A stretch of DNA of 49,513 nt from Oscillospiraceae bacterium (GTDB taxonomy: Bacteria > Bacillota > Clostridia > Oscillospirales > Ruminococcaceae), in contig SFJO01000015.1 of the NCBI GenBank assembly GCA_004555865.1, positions 1-49,513 on the forward strand. Reading direction: 5' to 3'. Position 1 is the first letter of the stretch; each line of letters opens with the position of its first letter. A model generated the notes under the pieces. It saw nothing but the letters and a program-made list of their open reading frames with translations, had not been told where the DNA came from and ran no database searches. Both the position numbers and the translations under genes were made by a program. Shown here piece after piece: positions 7,657-15,266 of this stretch.

Positions 7657-7732
7657 AAAGCGGCTGTTTTGGCTCATCGGCGCAGCCGGGGCAAATGGCC
7701 CGAATAGGGCGGATTTTGACCGGCTGCGGCGG

Positions 7733-7761
7733 TTGCACCGGCCGCAGAATAGTTGTACACT
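7733..7761 (+). promoter_or_regulatory. Promoter of the AEC permease
   Basis: TTGCAC at 7733-7738 and TACACT at 7756-7761 with 17 bases between. The transcript would start near 7768 and carry the hairpin at 7786-7829. Confidence 0.6.
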
Positions 7762-7785
7762 AAAGCGATATGAGCCGAGATACGG

Positions 7786-7829
7786 TGCAGAAAAACCGGC
7801 CGGAACAGCCCGACCGGTTTTTCTGTGCA
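7786..7829 (+). terminator. Leader hairpin with T run before the AEC permease
   Basis: TGCA-GAAAAACCGG (7786-7799) pairs with CCGGTTTTTCTGTGCA (7814-7829). It has terminator form yet lies between a promoter and the start codon at 7860, so it could be an attenuator. It could also be the terminator of the decayed symporter upstream. Confidence 0.5.
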
Positions 7830-7859
7830 TGGATGGAACCCGAACGAGGGGGAGAGACG

Positions 7860-8798
7860 ATGGAGATCAGTTTGCTGCTGGCACAGCAGATTTTGCAGTT
7901 GTTTTTGATTTTGCTGATGGGCTATGCCGTGGTGCGCTGCGGCCCGCTGAAGGCGGCGGACAGCCGGGTGCTTTCGGTGGTGATGGTGTATCTTGCGTTG
8001 CCCTGCGTGGTGCTCAAGGCTTTTCAGATCGACGATTCGCCCGCGCTGCGCACCGGGCTGCTGTACGCCTTTGCCATTGCGGTGCTGCTGCACCTGCTGT
8101 TTCTGGCCCTGACGGCGGTGCTGAAGCGGCCGCTGCAGCTGGACGTGATCGAGGGGGCCACCCTGATTTACAGCAACGCGGCAGCGCTGGTCATTCCGCT
8201 GGTGCGGGCCCTTTTGGGGGAGGAATACGTGGTATATTCCTGCGCCTTCGTCATTGTGCAGCTGATTTTGCTGTGGACCCATTGCAGCACCAGCCTGCAG
8301 GGCGGCGGGGCCATTGAGTGGAAAAAGATTTTGCTGAACGTGAACCTCATCTCCATTGTGATGGGTGCGGTGCTGTTCTTCGCCCACATTCCGCTGCCAG
8401 GCCAGCTGCTGGGGGCCTTGAACACCATGGGCGACATGGTGGGCCCGCTGGGGATGCTGTTGGCGGGCATGGCCATTGCGGAAAGCCCGCTGAAGCAGCT
8501 GTTCTGCACCAGGCGGTATTACCTGCCGGTGGCCCTGCGGCTCATCGGCTACCCGGCGGCGGTGCTGGCGGTGCTGCGGCTGCTGAACGCGGCGGCCTGG
8601 GTGCCGGACGGCCGCTCCATTTTGATGACGGTGTATCTGGCAGCCATTACCCCGGCCTGCGCCACCCTTACCTCCATGGCGCAGCTGTACCACCGCAATG
8701 CGGCCCAGAGCAGCGCGCTGTATGTGCTGTCCACGCTGCTGTCCATTGTTACCATGCCGGTGATGATCGGCCTGTTTGCGCTGGTCTTCCCGGTGTGA
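7860..8798 (+). CDS. AEC-family permease (auxin efflux carrier type)
   Basis: 312 residues with about ten membrane helices arranged as two five-helix halves, as in AEC carriers. The N-terminus (LILLMGYAVVRCGPLKAADSRVLS) and the mid-protein YSNAAALVIPLVRALLGEE are typical; the second-half ITPACATLTSMAQLY is the crossover segment. Family members move organic anions such as malate, or other small carboxylates; the substrate cannot be read here. The ATG at 7860 follows GGGGGAG by seven bases; longer upstream extensions run into the leader hairpin. Transcribed alone, with a terminator at 8849-8896. Confidence 0.88.
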   Translation: MEISLLLAQQILQLFLILLMGYAVVRCGPLKAADSRVLSVVMVYLALPCVVLKAFQIDDSPALRTGLLYAFAIAVLLHLLFLALTAVLKRPLQLDVIEGATLIYSNAAALVIPLVRALLGEEYVVYSCAFVIVQLILLWTHCSTSLQGGGAIEWKKILLNVNLISIVMGAVLFFAHIPLPGQLLGALNTMGDMVGPLGMLLAGMAIAESPLKQLFCTRRYYLPVALRLIGYPAAVLAVLRLLNAAAWVPDGRSILMTVYLAAITPACATLTSMAQLYHRNAAQSSALYVLSTLLSIVTMPVMIGLFALVFPV

Positions 8799-8848
8799 GG
8801 GCGGCGGGGAAGGCTTTGCCTGCGCGGCGATTGAACAAAACCATGCAG

Positions 8849-8896
8849 AAAAAAGGCCGCCGTTCCCGGCGTATGCGCGGGAACGGCGGCCTTTTT
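8849..8896. terminator. Bidirectional terminator
   Basis: AAAAAGGCCGCCGTTCCCG pairs with CGGGAACGGCGGCCTTTTT. It separates the AEC gene from the convergent small gene at 8952-9179. Confidence 0.9.
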
Positions 8897-8951
8897 GTGT
8901 TCGGCGTTCGATCTGCATTCAACTGGATTGCGGACTGGTTCGGGCAGTCGC

Positions 8952-9179
8952 TCAGGGCAGCTTTTGCAGGGTGCCGTCCGCCAGAAGCTGAACGGCGTCG
9001 CCCTCCTGAATGCCCCGCTGGGTGAGCAGCGCGTCCGGGCAGGTGACCACCCGGCGGCTGCCCGGCCCCTCCAGCAGAATCTCGCAGAGCAGGGGAGCGT
9101 CTTCGGGCAGCTCTTCGCAGCCGTACATGGGTTCATCCATGCGCAGAACGCGGAAGGCTTCGGTGGTTTCGATGGGCAT
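8952..9179 (-). CDS. Small soluble protein of unknown function
   Basis: 75 residues, with ATG at 9179 eight bases after AAGGAG and a stop just ahead of a shared terminator. The protein is acidic in its first half and ends in what looks like a small beta-barrel: RRVVTCPDALLTQRGIQEGD, then AVQLLADGTLQKL. No signal peptide or membrane helix. The good ribosome binding site, GC-rich codon use and a clean terminator support a real gene. I do not recognise its family. Confidence 0.7.
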   Translation of the reverse strand: MPIETTEAFRVLRMDEPMYGCEELPEDAPLLCEILLEGPGSRRVVTCPDALLTQRGIQEGDAVQLLADGTLQKLP

Positions 9180-9223
9180 GGGCGTGTCTCCTTTGCCAAA
9201 TGGCTGAATGATGCTTCATACGC

Positions 9224-9265
9224 AAAAGCGCCCCCGACGTGCGCTTTTGCACATCGGGGGCGCCA
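9224..9265 (-). terminator. Terminator of the LPXTG-like gene
   Basis: GCGCCCCCGACGTGC (9228-9242) pairs with GCACATCGGGGGCGC (9249-9263). On the minus strand it is followed by TTTTGCG. Confidence 0.8.
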
Positions 9266-9304
9266 ATTGGTTTGCGGGCCGGTGTTTAAGCCTTGCCCTA
9301 AATT

Positions 9305-9667
9305 TTACTTCTGTTTACGCTTTTTGTAAACATACAGCCCTGCCAAAGCGGTGCCGCATACCAGCAGAATTCCAACCCAGGTCATCAGCGAGGCATTGTC
9401 GCCGGTGCGGGGGCTCTGCGTCGGGGCAGCAGGCTGTGCCGTGCTGGTGGGCGCAGGGGTCTGCTTCGGCTTGTCCTTGTGGTCCGGCTTCGGCGTTGCG
9501 CTGGCGGCCGAGGCGCGGGCGCTGACCGGCGAGAAAGTTGGGGCCGCGCTGGGCAAAGACGGCGCGCTGTACCTGACCATCGGTGCGCAAAGCCCGCAGG
9601 CAGGCCCGCTGAGCACCCCGGCGTGAAGAAACAGGCAAAGAAAAAAGGCATGACGCAGAAACGTCAT
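9305..9667 (-). CDS. Short putative cell-wall-anchored protein with sortase-like signal
   Basis: 120 residues if started at the ATG at 9667. The protein has a hydrophobic N-terminus (FLRHAFFLCLFLHAGVL) like a signal peptide, then a Pro/Ala/Ser/Thr-rich linker (about 35-85). It ends in a sorting-signal layout: SPRTGDN, a hydrophobic helix (LMTWVGILLVCGTALAGLYV) and a basic tail KKRKQK. SPxTG is a known variant of LPXTG. No globular domain is left between signal and anchor. The start codon lies inside the terminator stem of tRNA-Arg, with only a weak binding site, so it may be the eroded 3' end of a larger surface protein. The anchor is convincing; the start is not. Confidence 0.5.
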   Translation of the reverse strand: MTFLRHAFFLCLFLHAGVLSGPACGLCAPMVRYSAPSLPSAAPTFSPVSARASAASATPKPDHKDKPKQTPAPTSTAQPAAPTQSPRTGDNASLMTWVGILLVCGTALAGLYVYKKRKQK

Positions 9668-9675
9668 GCCTTTTT
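9641..9675 (-). terminator. Terminator of tRNA-Arg
   Basis: AAAAAAGGCATGACG pairs with CGTCATGCCTTTTT around a short loop, directly after the tRNA CCA on the minus strand. It overlaps the proposed start codon of the LPXTG-like gene. Confidence 0.85.
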
Positions 9676-9751
9676 GGTGCGACCGGGAGGATTCGAACCT
9701 CTGGCCTTCCGGGTCGGAGCCGAACGCTCTATCCAGCTGAGCTACGATCGC
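9675..9751 (-). tRNA. tRNA-Arg (CCG)
   Basis: A 77-base cloverleaf. Acceptor arms GCGATCG and CGGTCGC pair (one G-U), followed by A and an encoded CCA. The D arm is TAGCTCAGCTGGATAGAGC. The anticodon stem TTCGG/CCGGA holds the loop CTCCGAC, giving anticodon CCG, which reads CGG. The T arm is AGAGGTTCGAATCCTCC. The minus-strand promoter is not clear; a TATCAT element lies about 40 bases upstream. Confidence 0.95.
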
Positions 9752-9915
9752 ACGGATTCCACCGGGGAACACTGCCCCGATACAACCAATATGATACCAC
9801 ATTTTTGAAGAATTGAAAAGGGGAAAGCCGAAAATTTTTCTTCAAATGGGACGGAATACAAAAACTGTGCATTCTATACAAAACTTTCGCAAAAACAAAA
9901 AGAAATCTCTCGCTT

Positions 9916-9938
9916 TTTACAGTGAACTCTGCTATAAT
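9916..9938 (+). promoter_or_regulatory. Likely -10 region of the hpf promoter
   Basis: TATAAT at 9933-9938 lies about 95 bases before the hpf start. A good -35 at 17 bases is not obvious (TCGCTT); TTTACA at 9916 is too close. The stretch 9757-10033 holds no gene that I can support. Confidence 0.45.
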
Positions 9939-10033
9939 AATGTCAACGAAAGTTCAAAGCTGCTTTGGACGTTCGAAAAAGGCGGGCGCTTCGGCCCCAT
10001 GTCAGCGCCTGCTGTTAAAGGAGGCTATGCTTC

Positions 10034-10549
10034 ATGAAGGTCACATGTTCTGGTCGCAAGGTTTCGCTGAAACCCAGTTTTATCGAGAAAGCGGAGGCAC
10101 GGCTTGCCAAGCTGGATAAGTTTTTCCAGGAGGAAGCCTCGGCCCAGGTTACCGTAACGGTGGAGAAAAGCGGGCATACCGTGGAAATTACCGTGCGGGG
10201 CGAGGGGCTGACCGTCCGCGCAGAGAAGGCCGCTGACCGCATGGAGGATGCGCTGGACGCCGCCGTGGATCTGCTGATCCGCCGCCTGGTGAAAAACCGC
10301 AAGCGCCTGGGCGACAAGCTGACCAAGGCCGCCGCACCGGAACTGCCCGCGGAAGAGCCGGAGGAGGAGTACGACGTCATCCGCGAGAAGCGCTTCAGCG
10401 TGAAACCGTGCAGCACCGAGGAGGCCATTTTGCAGATGAATCTGCTGGGCCACAACTTCTTCCTGTATCGCAATGTGGAGGATGGGCAGGTGCAGCTGGT
10501 GTACCGCCGCAACGACGGCAACTATGGCGTGTTGATTCCGGAAGGCTGA
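10034..10549 (+). CDS. hpf: Ribosome hibernation promoting factor, long form
   Basis: 171 residues. The N-terminal HPF/RaiA domain (1-95) binds the decoding centre of the 30S subunit. An acidic linker (PAEEPEEEYDVIREKRF) leads to the C-terminal domain (about 115-170), with KRFSVKPCSTEEAILQMNLLGHNFFLY and the end YRRNDGNYGVLIPEG, which dimerises two ribosomes into the inactive 100S particle. Long HPF is usual in Firmicutes. The start is fixed by AAAGGAGG at 10017-10024. Transcribed alone, with a terminator after it. It is expected to be induced on slowing growth, although no stress promoter can be read here. Confidence 0.95.
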   Translation: MKVTCSGRKVSLKPSFIEKAEARLAKLDKFFQEEASAQVTVTVEKSGHTVEITVRGEGLTVRAEKAADRMEDALDAAVDLLIRRLVKNRKRLGDKLTKAAAPELPAEEPEEEYDVIREKRFSVKPCSTEEAILQMNLLGHNFFLYRNVEDGQVQLVYRRNDGNYGVLIPEG

Positions 10550-10580
10550 TTGCCCGGAAAATACTCTGAGATAAATATAC

Positions 10581-10637
10581 AGCGCCCCCTTGGCCATCTG
10601 GCCGAGGGGGCGCTGTTTGGTGCGCTGTTTTTTACAG
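10581..10637 (+). terminator. Terminator after hpf
   Basis: AGCGCCCCCTTGGCC (10581-10595) pairs with GGCCGAGGGGGCGCT (10600-10614); a T run follows at 10628-10633. It may also serve the convergent DUF1836 gene. Confidence 0.8.
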
Positions 10638-10669
10638 GGGCCGGGTGCGGCCCCCTGTAGCGCGGAAAA

Positions 10670-11215
10670 TTATTGCAGGGTGATCTGCCGCTCAAACTGG
10701 ACGCGCTTCTGCACATAGATTTTGCTGGCAAAGGCCAGGGCAAACCGGCGCACCAGCAGGGTGATGTCGTTGGGGGCATCGGCGGTGTCCGGCTCCGGGT
10801 CGGCCGCCGGAGAGAAGGCGGTGCGCAGGGCGTTTTCCAGCTCCACGCAGAAATAGTTGTAGGCCTTGGGCATGGGGTAGCGGGCCAGGCCGATCTCACT
10901 CAGGGCCGAAAGCTCCGGCAGGCTGAGCACCTGCTTCATGGCGCACAGCGTAACCAGCCGGGCCAGCTGAACCCGGCTGTACTTTTTGTTCACCGGCCGC
11001 TCGATCACCCGCATTTTTACATAGTTGTTCACCATGGCTTTGGTGAGTGTGAAATCGCCCGCGGCGGCGGGGTTGGCCAGCGGGGCGTAAATTTCGTTGA
11101 TGTAGCCGGTCAGCTGGTCCATATACAGCTCAATGGCGGGAAGCTCATCCCAGCGGGGGCAACGGAAGGCCAGCACCTCCCGCGTCAGGTTGGAATGGTC
11201 GAACATTTCAGGCAT
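10670..11215 (-). CDS. DUF1836-domain protein
   Basis: 181 residues. The pattern fits DUF1836: an N-terminal WDELPAIELYMDQLTGYI, then AMVNNYVKMRVIERPVNKKYSRVQLARLVTLC, which resembles a MerR-like winged helix (the YSRxQLARL segment). The family is common in Firmicutes and is presumed to bind DNA, but has no proven role that I know of. The ATG at 11215 follows AAGGAG. It lies 33 bases downstream of ruvX on the same strand, so the two are probably co-transcribed from the promoter at 11760-11788. Confidence 0.85.
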   Translation of the reverse strand: MPEMFDHSNLTREVLAFRCPRWDELPAIELYMDQLTGYINEIYAPLANPAAAGDFTLTKAMVNNYVKMRVIERPVNKKYSRVQLARLVTLCAMKQVLSLPELSALSEIGLARYPMPKAYNYFCVELENALRTAFSPAADPEPDTADAPNDITLLVRRFALAFASKIYVQKRVQFERQITLQ

Positions 11216-11248
11216 GGCGAGACTCCTTCCCGGTTGCGGAATATGCGG

Positions 11249-11674
11249 TCAGTCCTCCGGATGGTTTTTGCGCCAGGCGAGGTATCCTTCCAGAATGACG
11301 GCGGCGCTCACCGAATCCAGCCGGTCCTTGCGCTTCTGGCCGAACACGCCGTTGTCGCTGAGAATGCCCGCTGCGGTGATGGTGGTGCGGCGCTCGTCCC
11401 ACAGGGCCACCGGCAGGCCGGAGGCCTCTTCCACCTTCCCGGCCAGGCGGCGGCTTTTGCCTGCGCGGGCCCCCTCGGTGCCGTCCATGTTCATGGGCAG
11501 GCCTAGCAGAATGCGGGCTGCGCCCTCCTTGGCGGCGGCCTCGGCGATGTAGGCGGCCACCTTGTTCATGGATTTTTCGGTGATCTGGGGCAGGGGGGTG
11601 GCCAGCAGCTCGCTCTCGTCACAGATGGCAAGGCCGGTGCGGGTTTCGCCGTAATCCACAGCCAGAATTTTCAT
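11249..11674 (-). CDS. ruvX: Putative pre-16S rRNA nuclease / Holliday-junction resolvase-like YqgF
   Basis: 141 residues with an RNase H-like fold. The first motif ILAVDYGETRTGLA carries the catalytic Asp, LLGLPMNMDGTEG is the second conserved block, WDERRTT the third, and KDRLDSVSAAVILEGYL the C-terminal Asp block. YqgF matures the 16S rRNA 5' end in E. coli; the resolvase role is by older annotation. The ATG at 11674 sits nine bases after AAGGAG; the TTG six bases upstream is too close to the site. First gene of a two-gene unit with the DUF1836 gene. Confidence 0.92.
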   Translation of the reverse strand: MKILAVDYGETRTGLAICDESELLATPLPQITEKSMNKVAAYIAEAAAKEGAARILLGLPMNMDGTEGARAGKSRRLAGKVEEASGLPVALWDERRTTITAAGILSDNGVFGQKRKDRLDSVSAAVILEGYLAWRKNHPED

Positions 11675-11759
11675 GGGCAAAGGCTCCTTTTGTTGTGCTT
11701 TATGCTGCGTCCCGGAATCAGCCGGGACGAGACCCCGTTTTGAATATCAGAACTTCTTT

Positions 11760-11788
11760 AGTATATCAGCGGGCTGTCAAAAAAGCAA
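11760..11788 (-). promoter_or_regulatory. Promoter of ruvX-DUF1836
   Basis: On the minus strand TTGCTT (11788-11783) and TATACT (11765-11760) are separated by 17 bases. Confidence 0.65.
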
Positions 11789-11885
11789 ACAAAAGCGCAG
11801 CATTCCGCAGGCACGCAAAGCCCGATCGGGAGATCGGGCCGGGCAGGCGGGCGGATTTGGATCAATCGCGGGCCATGAAACGCAA

Positions 11886-11922
11886 ACACAGCGCCCCGGG
11901 TTTGGCCCGGGGCGCTGTGCGC
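11886..11922 (-). terminator. Terminator of the AGCS symporter
   Basis: ACAGCGCCCCGGG (11888-11900) pairs with CCCGGGGCGCTGT (11906-11918), just after the symporter stop on the minus strand. Confidence 0.75.
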
Positions 11923-11938
11923 TTATCAAAGAACGGCG

Positions 11939-13354
11939 TTAGTCGTTCCAGTAATCGGTTTTGCCTTCCAGGCCCACGGTGGAGGCCTTGAACACGGGGT
12001 TCTTGCCCGCGGCACGCTGGGCGGTGTAGTCGTCCAGCGCCTTGATGGCGGTGCCGCCCAGAATCAGGATCACCGGCACATTGATGAGAGTCATCAGGCC
12101 CATCACCACGTCGGAGGTATCCCACAGCAGGCCCATGCTCATGCCCGCACCTACGAACACCACAAGAGAGGCCACGATGCGGAAGCCGGTCATGAAGCCC
12201 TTGGAGGGGGTGCCTTTGTGCAGATAGATGAACAGGTTGTCCATGTAGAACAGGTTGCCCAGCAGGGTGGTGAAGGCGAACAGCACCATGAACACCGTGA
12301 TGAACACGGGGCCGATGGGGCCGAAGGCCTGGCGCAGGGCGGCCTGCACATAGGGGGCGCCGGCCAGGGCTGCGTCCGGCTCTATGCCGGAGCACAGGCA
12401 CATGAAGGCGGTGCAGGTGCACAGCAGCAGGGTGTCAATGAACACGGACAGCATCTGCACCAGGCCCTGCTTGACAGGGTGGCTCACGTCGGCGCAGGCC
12501 GCCGCGTTGGGAGCGCTGCCGCAGCCGGCCTCGTTGGAGTACAGGCCGCGCTTGATGCCGTACATCATGCAGGAGGAGGCGAAGCTGCCGAAGATGGCCC
12601 GGAAGTCAAAGGCATCGCGGAAGATGCGGCCCAGCACCTGGGGCAGCAGGGTGATGTGGGTGAAGGTGACCACCAGAGACACCAGCACGTACACAATGCC
12701 CATCACGGGCACCAGCAGGGAGGTGACCTTTACCACCCGCTTGCCGCCGCCCAGCAGGCAGTAGCACACCAGCACAGCCAGCACACCGCCGATGATCCAG
12801 GGGGTGGTTTCGGGGTTGTAGAAGCTGTACACGCTGAAGGTGGACTGCAGGTTGTAGGAGGCCAGCATGTTGAAGCCCACCGCGTAGGTGGCGATCATGA
12901 ACACGCAGAACAGCACAGCCAGCAGGCGGCTGTGCAGAGCGGCCTCGATGTAGTAGGCGGGGCCGCCGTAGCTGCCGCTGCCGTCGCTGTAACGCTTTTT
13001 GTAGATCTGGGCCAGGGTGCTCTCCACAAAGGCGGAAGCGCCGCCCACCAGGGCGATGACCCACATCCAGAACACGGCACCGTAACCGCCCAGGCAGATG
13101 GCAGTGGCAACGCCCACAATGTTGCCGGTGCCCACGCGGGACGCGGTGGACACCATCAGCGCCTGGAAGGAGGATACGCTGCTCTCCTCGCTGGGCTTTT
13201 CGGTGACCACGCGGATGGATTCGCCAAACATACGCAGCTGGACGAATTTGGTGCGGAAGGTGTACCACAGGCCACAGGCCAGCAGCAGGATGATCAGCAG
13301 CTTGGAATACATGAAGTTGCTGATCACGCCAATGATCTCGGCATAAACTGACAT
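11939..13354 (-). CDS. Sodium:alanine symporter (AGCS family)
   Basis: 471 residues and about eleven membrane helices. Family signatures are SRVGTGNIVGVATAICLGGYGAVFWMW, the YSDGSGSYGGPAYYIE loop and GIKRGLYSNEAGCGSAPNAAA. AGCS carriers import L- or D-alanine, glycine or sometimes glutamine with sodium. The start is the ATG at 13354 after an AAGGGGA site; a longer upstream frame lacks one. The 5' leader is about 85 bases, from a strong promoter at 13446-13474. Sits alone between terminators. Confidence 0.93.
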   Translation of the reverse strand: MSVYAEIIGVISNFMYSKLLIILLLACGLWYTFRTKFVQLRMFGESIRVVTEKPSEESSVSSFQALMVSTASRVGTGNIVGVATAICLGGYGAVFWMWVIALVGGASAFVESTLAQIYKKRYSDGSGSYGGPAYYIEAALHSRLLAVLFCVFMIATYAVGFNMLASYNLQSTFSVYSFYNPETTPWIIGGVLAVLVCYCLLGGGKRVVKVTSLLVPVMGIVYVLVSLVVTFTHITLLPQVLGRIFRDAFDFRAIFGSFASSCMMYGIKRGLYSNEAGCGSAPNAAACADVSHPVKQGLVQMLSVFIDTLLLCTCTAFMCLCSGIEPDAALAGAPYVQAALRQAFGPIGPVFITVFMVLFAFTTLLGNLFYMDNLFIYLHKGTPSKGFMTGFRIVASLVVFVGAGMSMGLLWDTSDVVMGLMTLINVPVILILGGTAIKALDDYTAQRAAGKNPVFKASTVGLEGKTDYWND

Positions 13355-13445
13355 AGATTTCCCCTTTTCCTTGGCCGGTGGGTATGCGCCCCCGGCGGCC
13401 ACAAGCGAACGCCGGAAAAACCTTCCCGGCAAGAAATAACAATTT

Positions 13446-13474
13446 ATTCTAGCAAGAATAAAGAACGCTGTCAA
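13446..13474 (-). promoter_or_regulatory. Promoter of the AGCS symporter
   Basis: On the minus strand TTGACA (13474-13469) and TAGAAT (13451-13446) with 17 bases between: a consensus -35. Confidence 0.85.
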
Positions 13475-13692
13475 ATACACACGTCAAAGTGAAAAAGCCC
13501 CCGCAGCCGTTCAAATGTGCGCAATACCGGGTCGTCGGGGAAAATCAACCCGGACGAAAAATGGACGAAACACCGCCCGGCGGGCGGCAAAAGCTCACCC
13601 GAAAAAAGAACCTGCGCGCAGGAAGCCGGCCTGCAAACGGCAGGACACGGCACGGGATGAGCGAAAGGCCGGCCGAAACACTGCGCTGGTAA

Positions 13693-13845
13693 GCGAATTC
13701 AGCCCACTGTCCCATTTGGACAAAGAGCCGCAGCGAGTTCACCTCCAAGTATCAGGAGGCCTCCAACCCCAACTTCCCGGTCAAGAGCATCGGCGTGGCC
13801 CGCTTCAAATCCGGCGCCAAGAGCGGCGACTACAAAAACGCACCG
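13693..13845 (+). pseudogene. Coding-like remnant, gene not identified
   Basis: After a TAA at 13690, an open frame encodes about 45 residues with natural-looking composition: WTKSRSEFTSKYQEASNPN, then FPVKSIGVARFKSGAKSGDY. There is no start codon with a binding site, and the frame runs straight into a terminator-like hairpin. It looks like the C-terminal end of a lost gene. I could not assign a family. The neighbouring stretch 13490-13690 shows no supported gene. Confidence 0.4.
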
Positions 13846-13892
13846 GCAGGTACGCCCCAATTGGGGGCAGTATCGGTCGGTGCGTTTTACGT
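13838..13892 (+). terminator. Terminator hairpin behind the remnant
   Basis: AAAACGCACCG at about 13838-13848 pairs with CGGTGCGTTTT at about 13880-13890. An inner stem CGCCCCAATTGGGGGC sits in between. Confidence 0.65.
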
Positions 13893-13945
13893 ATCCGGAA
13901 ACTCTGTTTTTGCGTTGAGCGAAGAAGCGCGCTGCCGCGAAGCCG

Positions 13946-14290
13946 TCAGCAGTTCCACCGGCAGCGCTTCATGTCCACACAGCCGTTGGGGAGAAAGATT
14001 ACGCCCTCGGCCTCCAGCAGGCGGCGCTGGGCGGGCCAGCCGGGCGCGGTGCGCCCTGTGTGGTTTACCACCCGGTGGCAGGGATAGCTGCCGTACAGGC
14101 TGGCATGGCGGAGCACCCGGCCCACCAGCCGGGCGTTTTTGTCCCGCCCGATGAGGCGGGCAATCTGCCCATAGCTGGCCACCCTGCCGCAGGGAATCTC
14201 TGCCACGGCACAGAGCACCGCGTAAATCAGCTCGTCGTTCAGCACGATGGGCGCTTTCGGGTTATCGAACGATGAACTCAAAGTTCTCAC
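13946..14290 (-). CDS. MGMT/alkyltransferase-like DNA-binding protein
   Basis: About 114 residues, the size of the stand-alone C-terminal domain of O6-alkylguanine-DNA alkyltransferase. CGRVASYGQIARLIG is the helix-turn-helix with its arginine finger, and YPCHRVVNHTGR is the active-site block. The alkyl-acceptor Cys is present, unlike alkyltransferase-like proteins, which carry Trp there. Downstream blocks (QRRLLEAEGV) are present. The likely GTG start at 14290 overlaps the end of the GntR gene by 29 bases without a clear binding site, so translation may be coupled. A later start near the NDELIYAVL segment is possible. Confidence 0.8.
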   Translation of the reverse strand: MRTLSSSFDNPKAPIVLNDELIYAVLCAVAEIPCGRVASYGQIARLIGRDKNARLVGRVLRHASLYGSYPCHRVVNHTGRTAPGWPAQRRLLEAEGVIFLPNGCVDMKRCRWNC

Positions 14291-15035
14291 CGTAGCCGAT
14301 CTGGTTGCAAACGTGCAGCAGCTGGCCGTCGCTCAAAAAGACCTTGCCCCAGGTGCCCAACAGCGGCGTGCTGCGGGATACATCCAACATACGGGCAATC
14401 TTGGCATCGGCCCGCACAATGCGAAGAATCACCTCGCCGGTGATGATCTCGAAGCCCTTTTCCTCCCGCAGGTAGCGATAGAGCGAGTCGTGCTCCAGAT
14501 CCATGCTCAGCAAAAAGCTGTACTGCTTTGGAAAATAGTTTTCCTCAATGACGCAGGGCTCATCGTCCATAAAGCGCAGGCGCTTGATGAACAGCACCTC
14601 GTCGCCGGGCTTCAGGTCCATCCATTCCAGTACCCGGGCATCGGTGGGTACCTTGATGCCCGCCTCAATGAGCCGGGTGCTGGGCTTGCGGCCGTTCACG
14701 GCGCACAACTCGGTAAAGCTCATGCCGGAGCGGTTCATGTCCTTGTGCATTTTGGGGGCGCGGATGAAGGTGCCCTTGCCCTGCTTCTTTTCCACAAGGC
14801 CTTCCTCCACCAAATCGCCCACGGCGCGGCGCACGGTGATGCGGCTGATGCCGTATTTCTCGGCCAGTTCCTCTTCCGTGGGCAGGCGCTTGGTTGCGTC
14901 AAACGCGCCGCCCTGAATGTCGGCGCGCAAGGCATTGGCCACCTGCTCATACAGAGGGATGACGCTGTTGTAATCAATCATAGAAGAGGAATTTGCCGGC
15001 TGTTTCATTTCATTCACCACAAGTCGTTCTTTCAT
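14262..15035 (-). CDS. GntR-family regulator with UTRA effector domain (HutC group)
   Basis: 257 residues. The N-terminal winged helix (about 25-95) has PLYEQVANALRADI, LPTEEELAEKYGISRITVRR and the wing KKQGKGTFI. The UTRA domain (about 115-255) binds a small effector, usually a sugar phosphate or related metabolite. The start at 15035 has no clear binding site; an internal ATG at 15008 follows GGTG and is an alternative. The upstream AT-rich motif at 15045-15065 resembles one ahead of the mutarotase-sialidase-MFS operon, suggesting autoregulation plus control of that operon. Effector unknown. Confidence 0.9.
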   Translation of the reverse strand: MKERLVVNEMKQPANSSSMIDYNSVIPLYEQVANALRADIQGGAFDATKRLPTEEELAEKYGISRITVRRAVGDLVEEGLVEKKQGKGTFIRAPKMHKDMNRSGMSFTELCAVNGRKPSTRLIEAGIKVPTDARVLEWMDLKPGDEVLFIKRLRFMDDEPCVIEENYFPKQYSFLLSMDLEHDSLYRYLREEKGFEIITGEVILRIVRADAKIARMLDVSRSTPLLGTWGKVFLSDGQLLHVCNQIGYGENFEFIVR

Positions 15036-15044
15036 AGTTGCAAC

Positions 15045-15065
15045 ATAACATCTTATAATATAAAG
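15045..15065. promoter_or_regulatory. Putative GntR operator, copy 1
   Basis: ATAACATCTTATAATATAAAG lies directly ahead of the GntR gene. It shares ATAACAT, then TATAA, then ATA with the same spacing as the site at 18089-18111 when that one is read on the minus strand. Confidence 0.5.
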
Positions 15066-15197
15066 TATGCCATAAAACGTTTCTTACTACAAGGAAAAAG
15101 ATGACCCGAACGCTCTTTCAAACAATTTTTCGGCAGGATGTATATATAAACAGGGGAGCTTTGTGTGGAATTTGCAGAATTTTTCGGAAAAATCAAC

Positions 15198-15239
15198 AAA
15201 AACGACCCCGAAACGCCGAAAAGACACCGGGGCCGTTTT
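15198..15239 (-). terminator. Terminator of the mutarotase-sialidase-MFS operon
   Basis: AAAACG.CCCCG pairs with CGGGG.CGTTTT, with one A-C mismatch, ending in a T run on the minus strand about 30 bases after the MFS stop. Confidence 0.65.
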
Positions 15240-15266
15240 GCACAATGCTGTGCAGATCGTGCAAAT

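Noticed and set aside
9676..9802. N-terminal extension of the LPXTG-like ORF (upstream to 9802)
   Set aside because: The extension is the tRNA-Arg gene read as protein.
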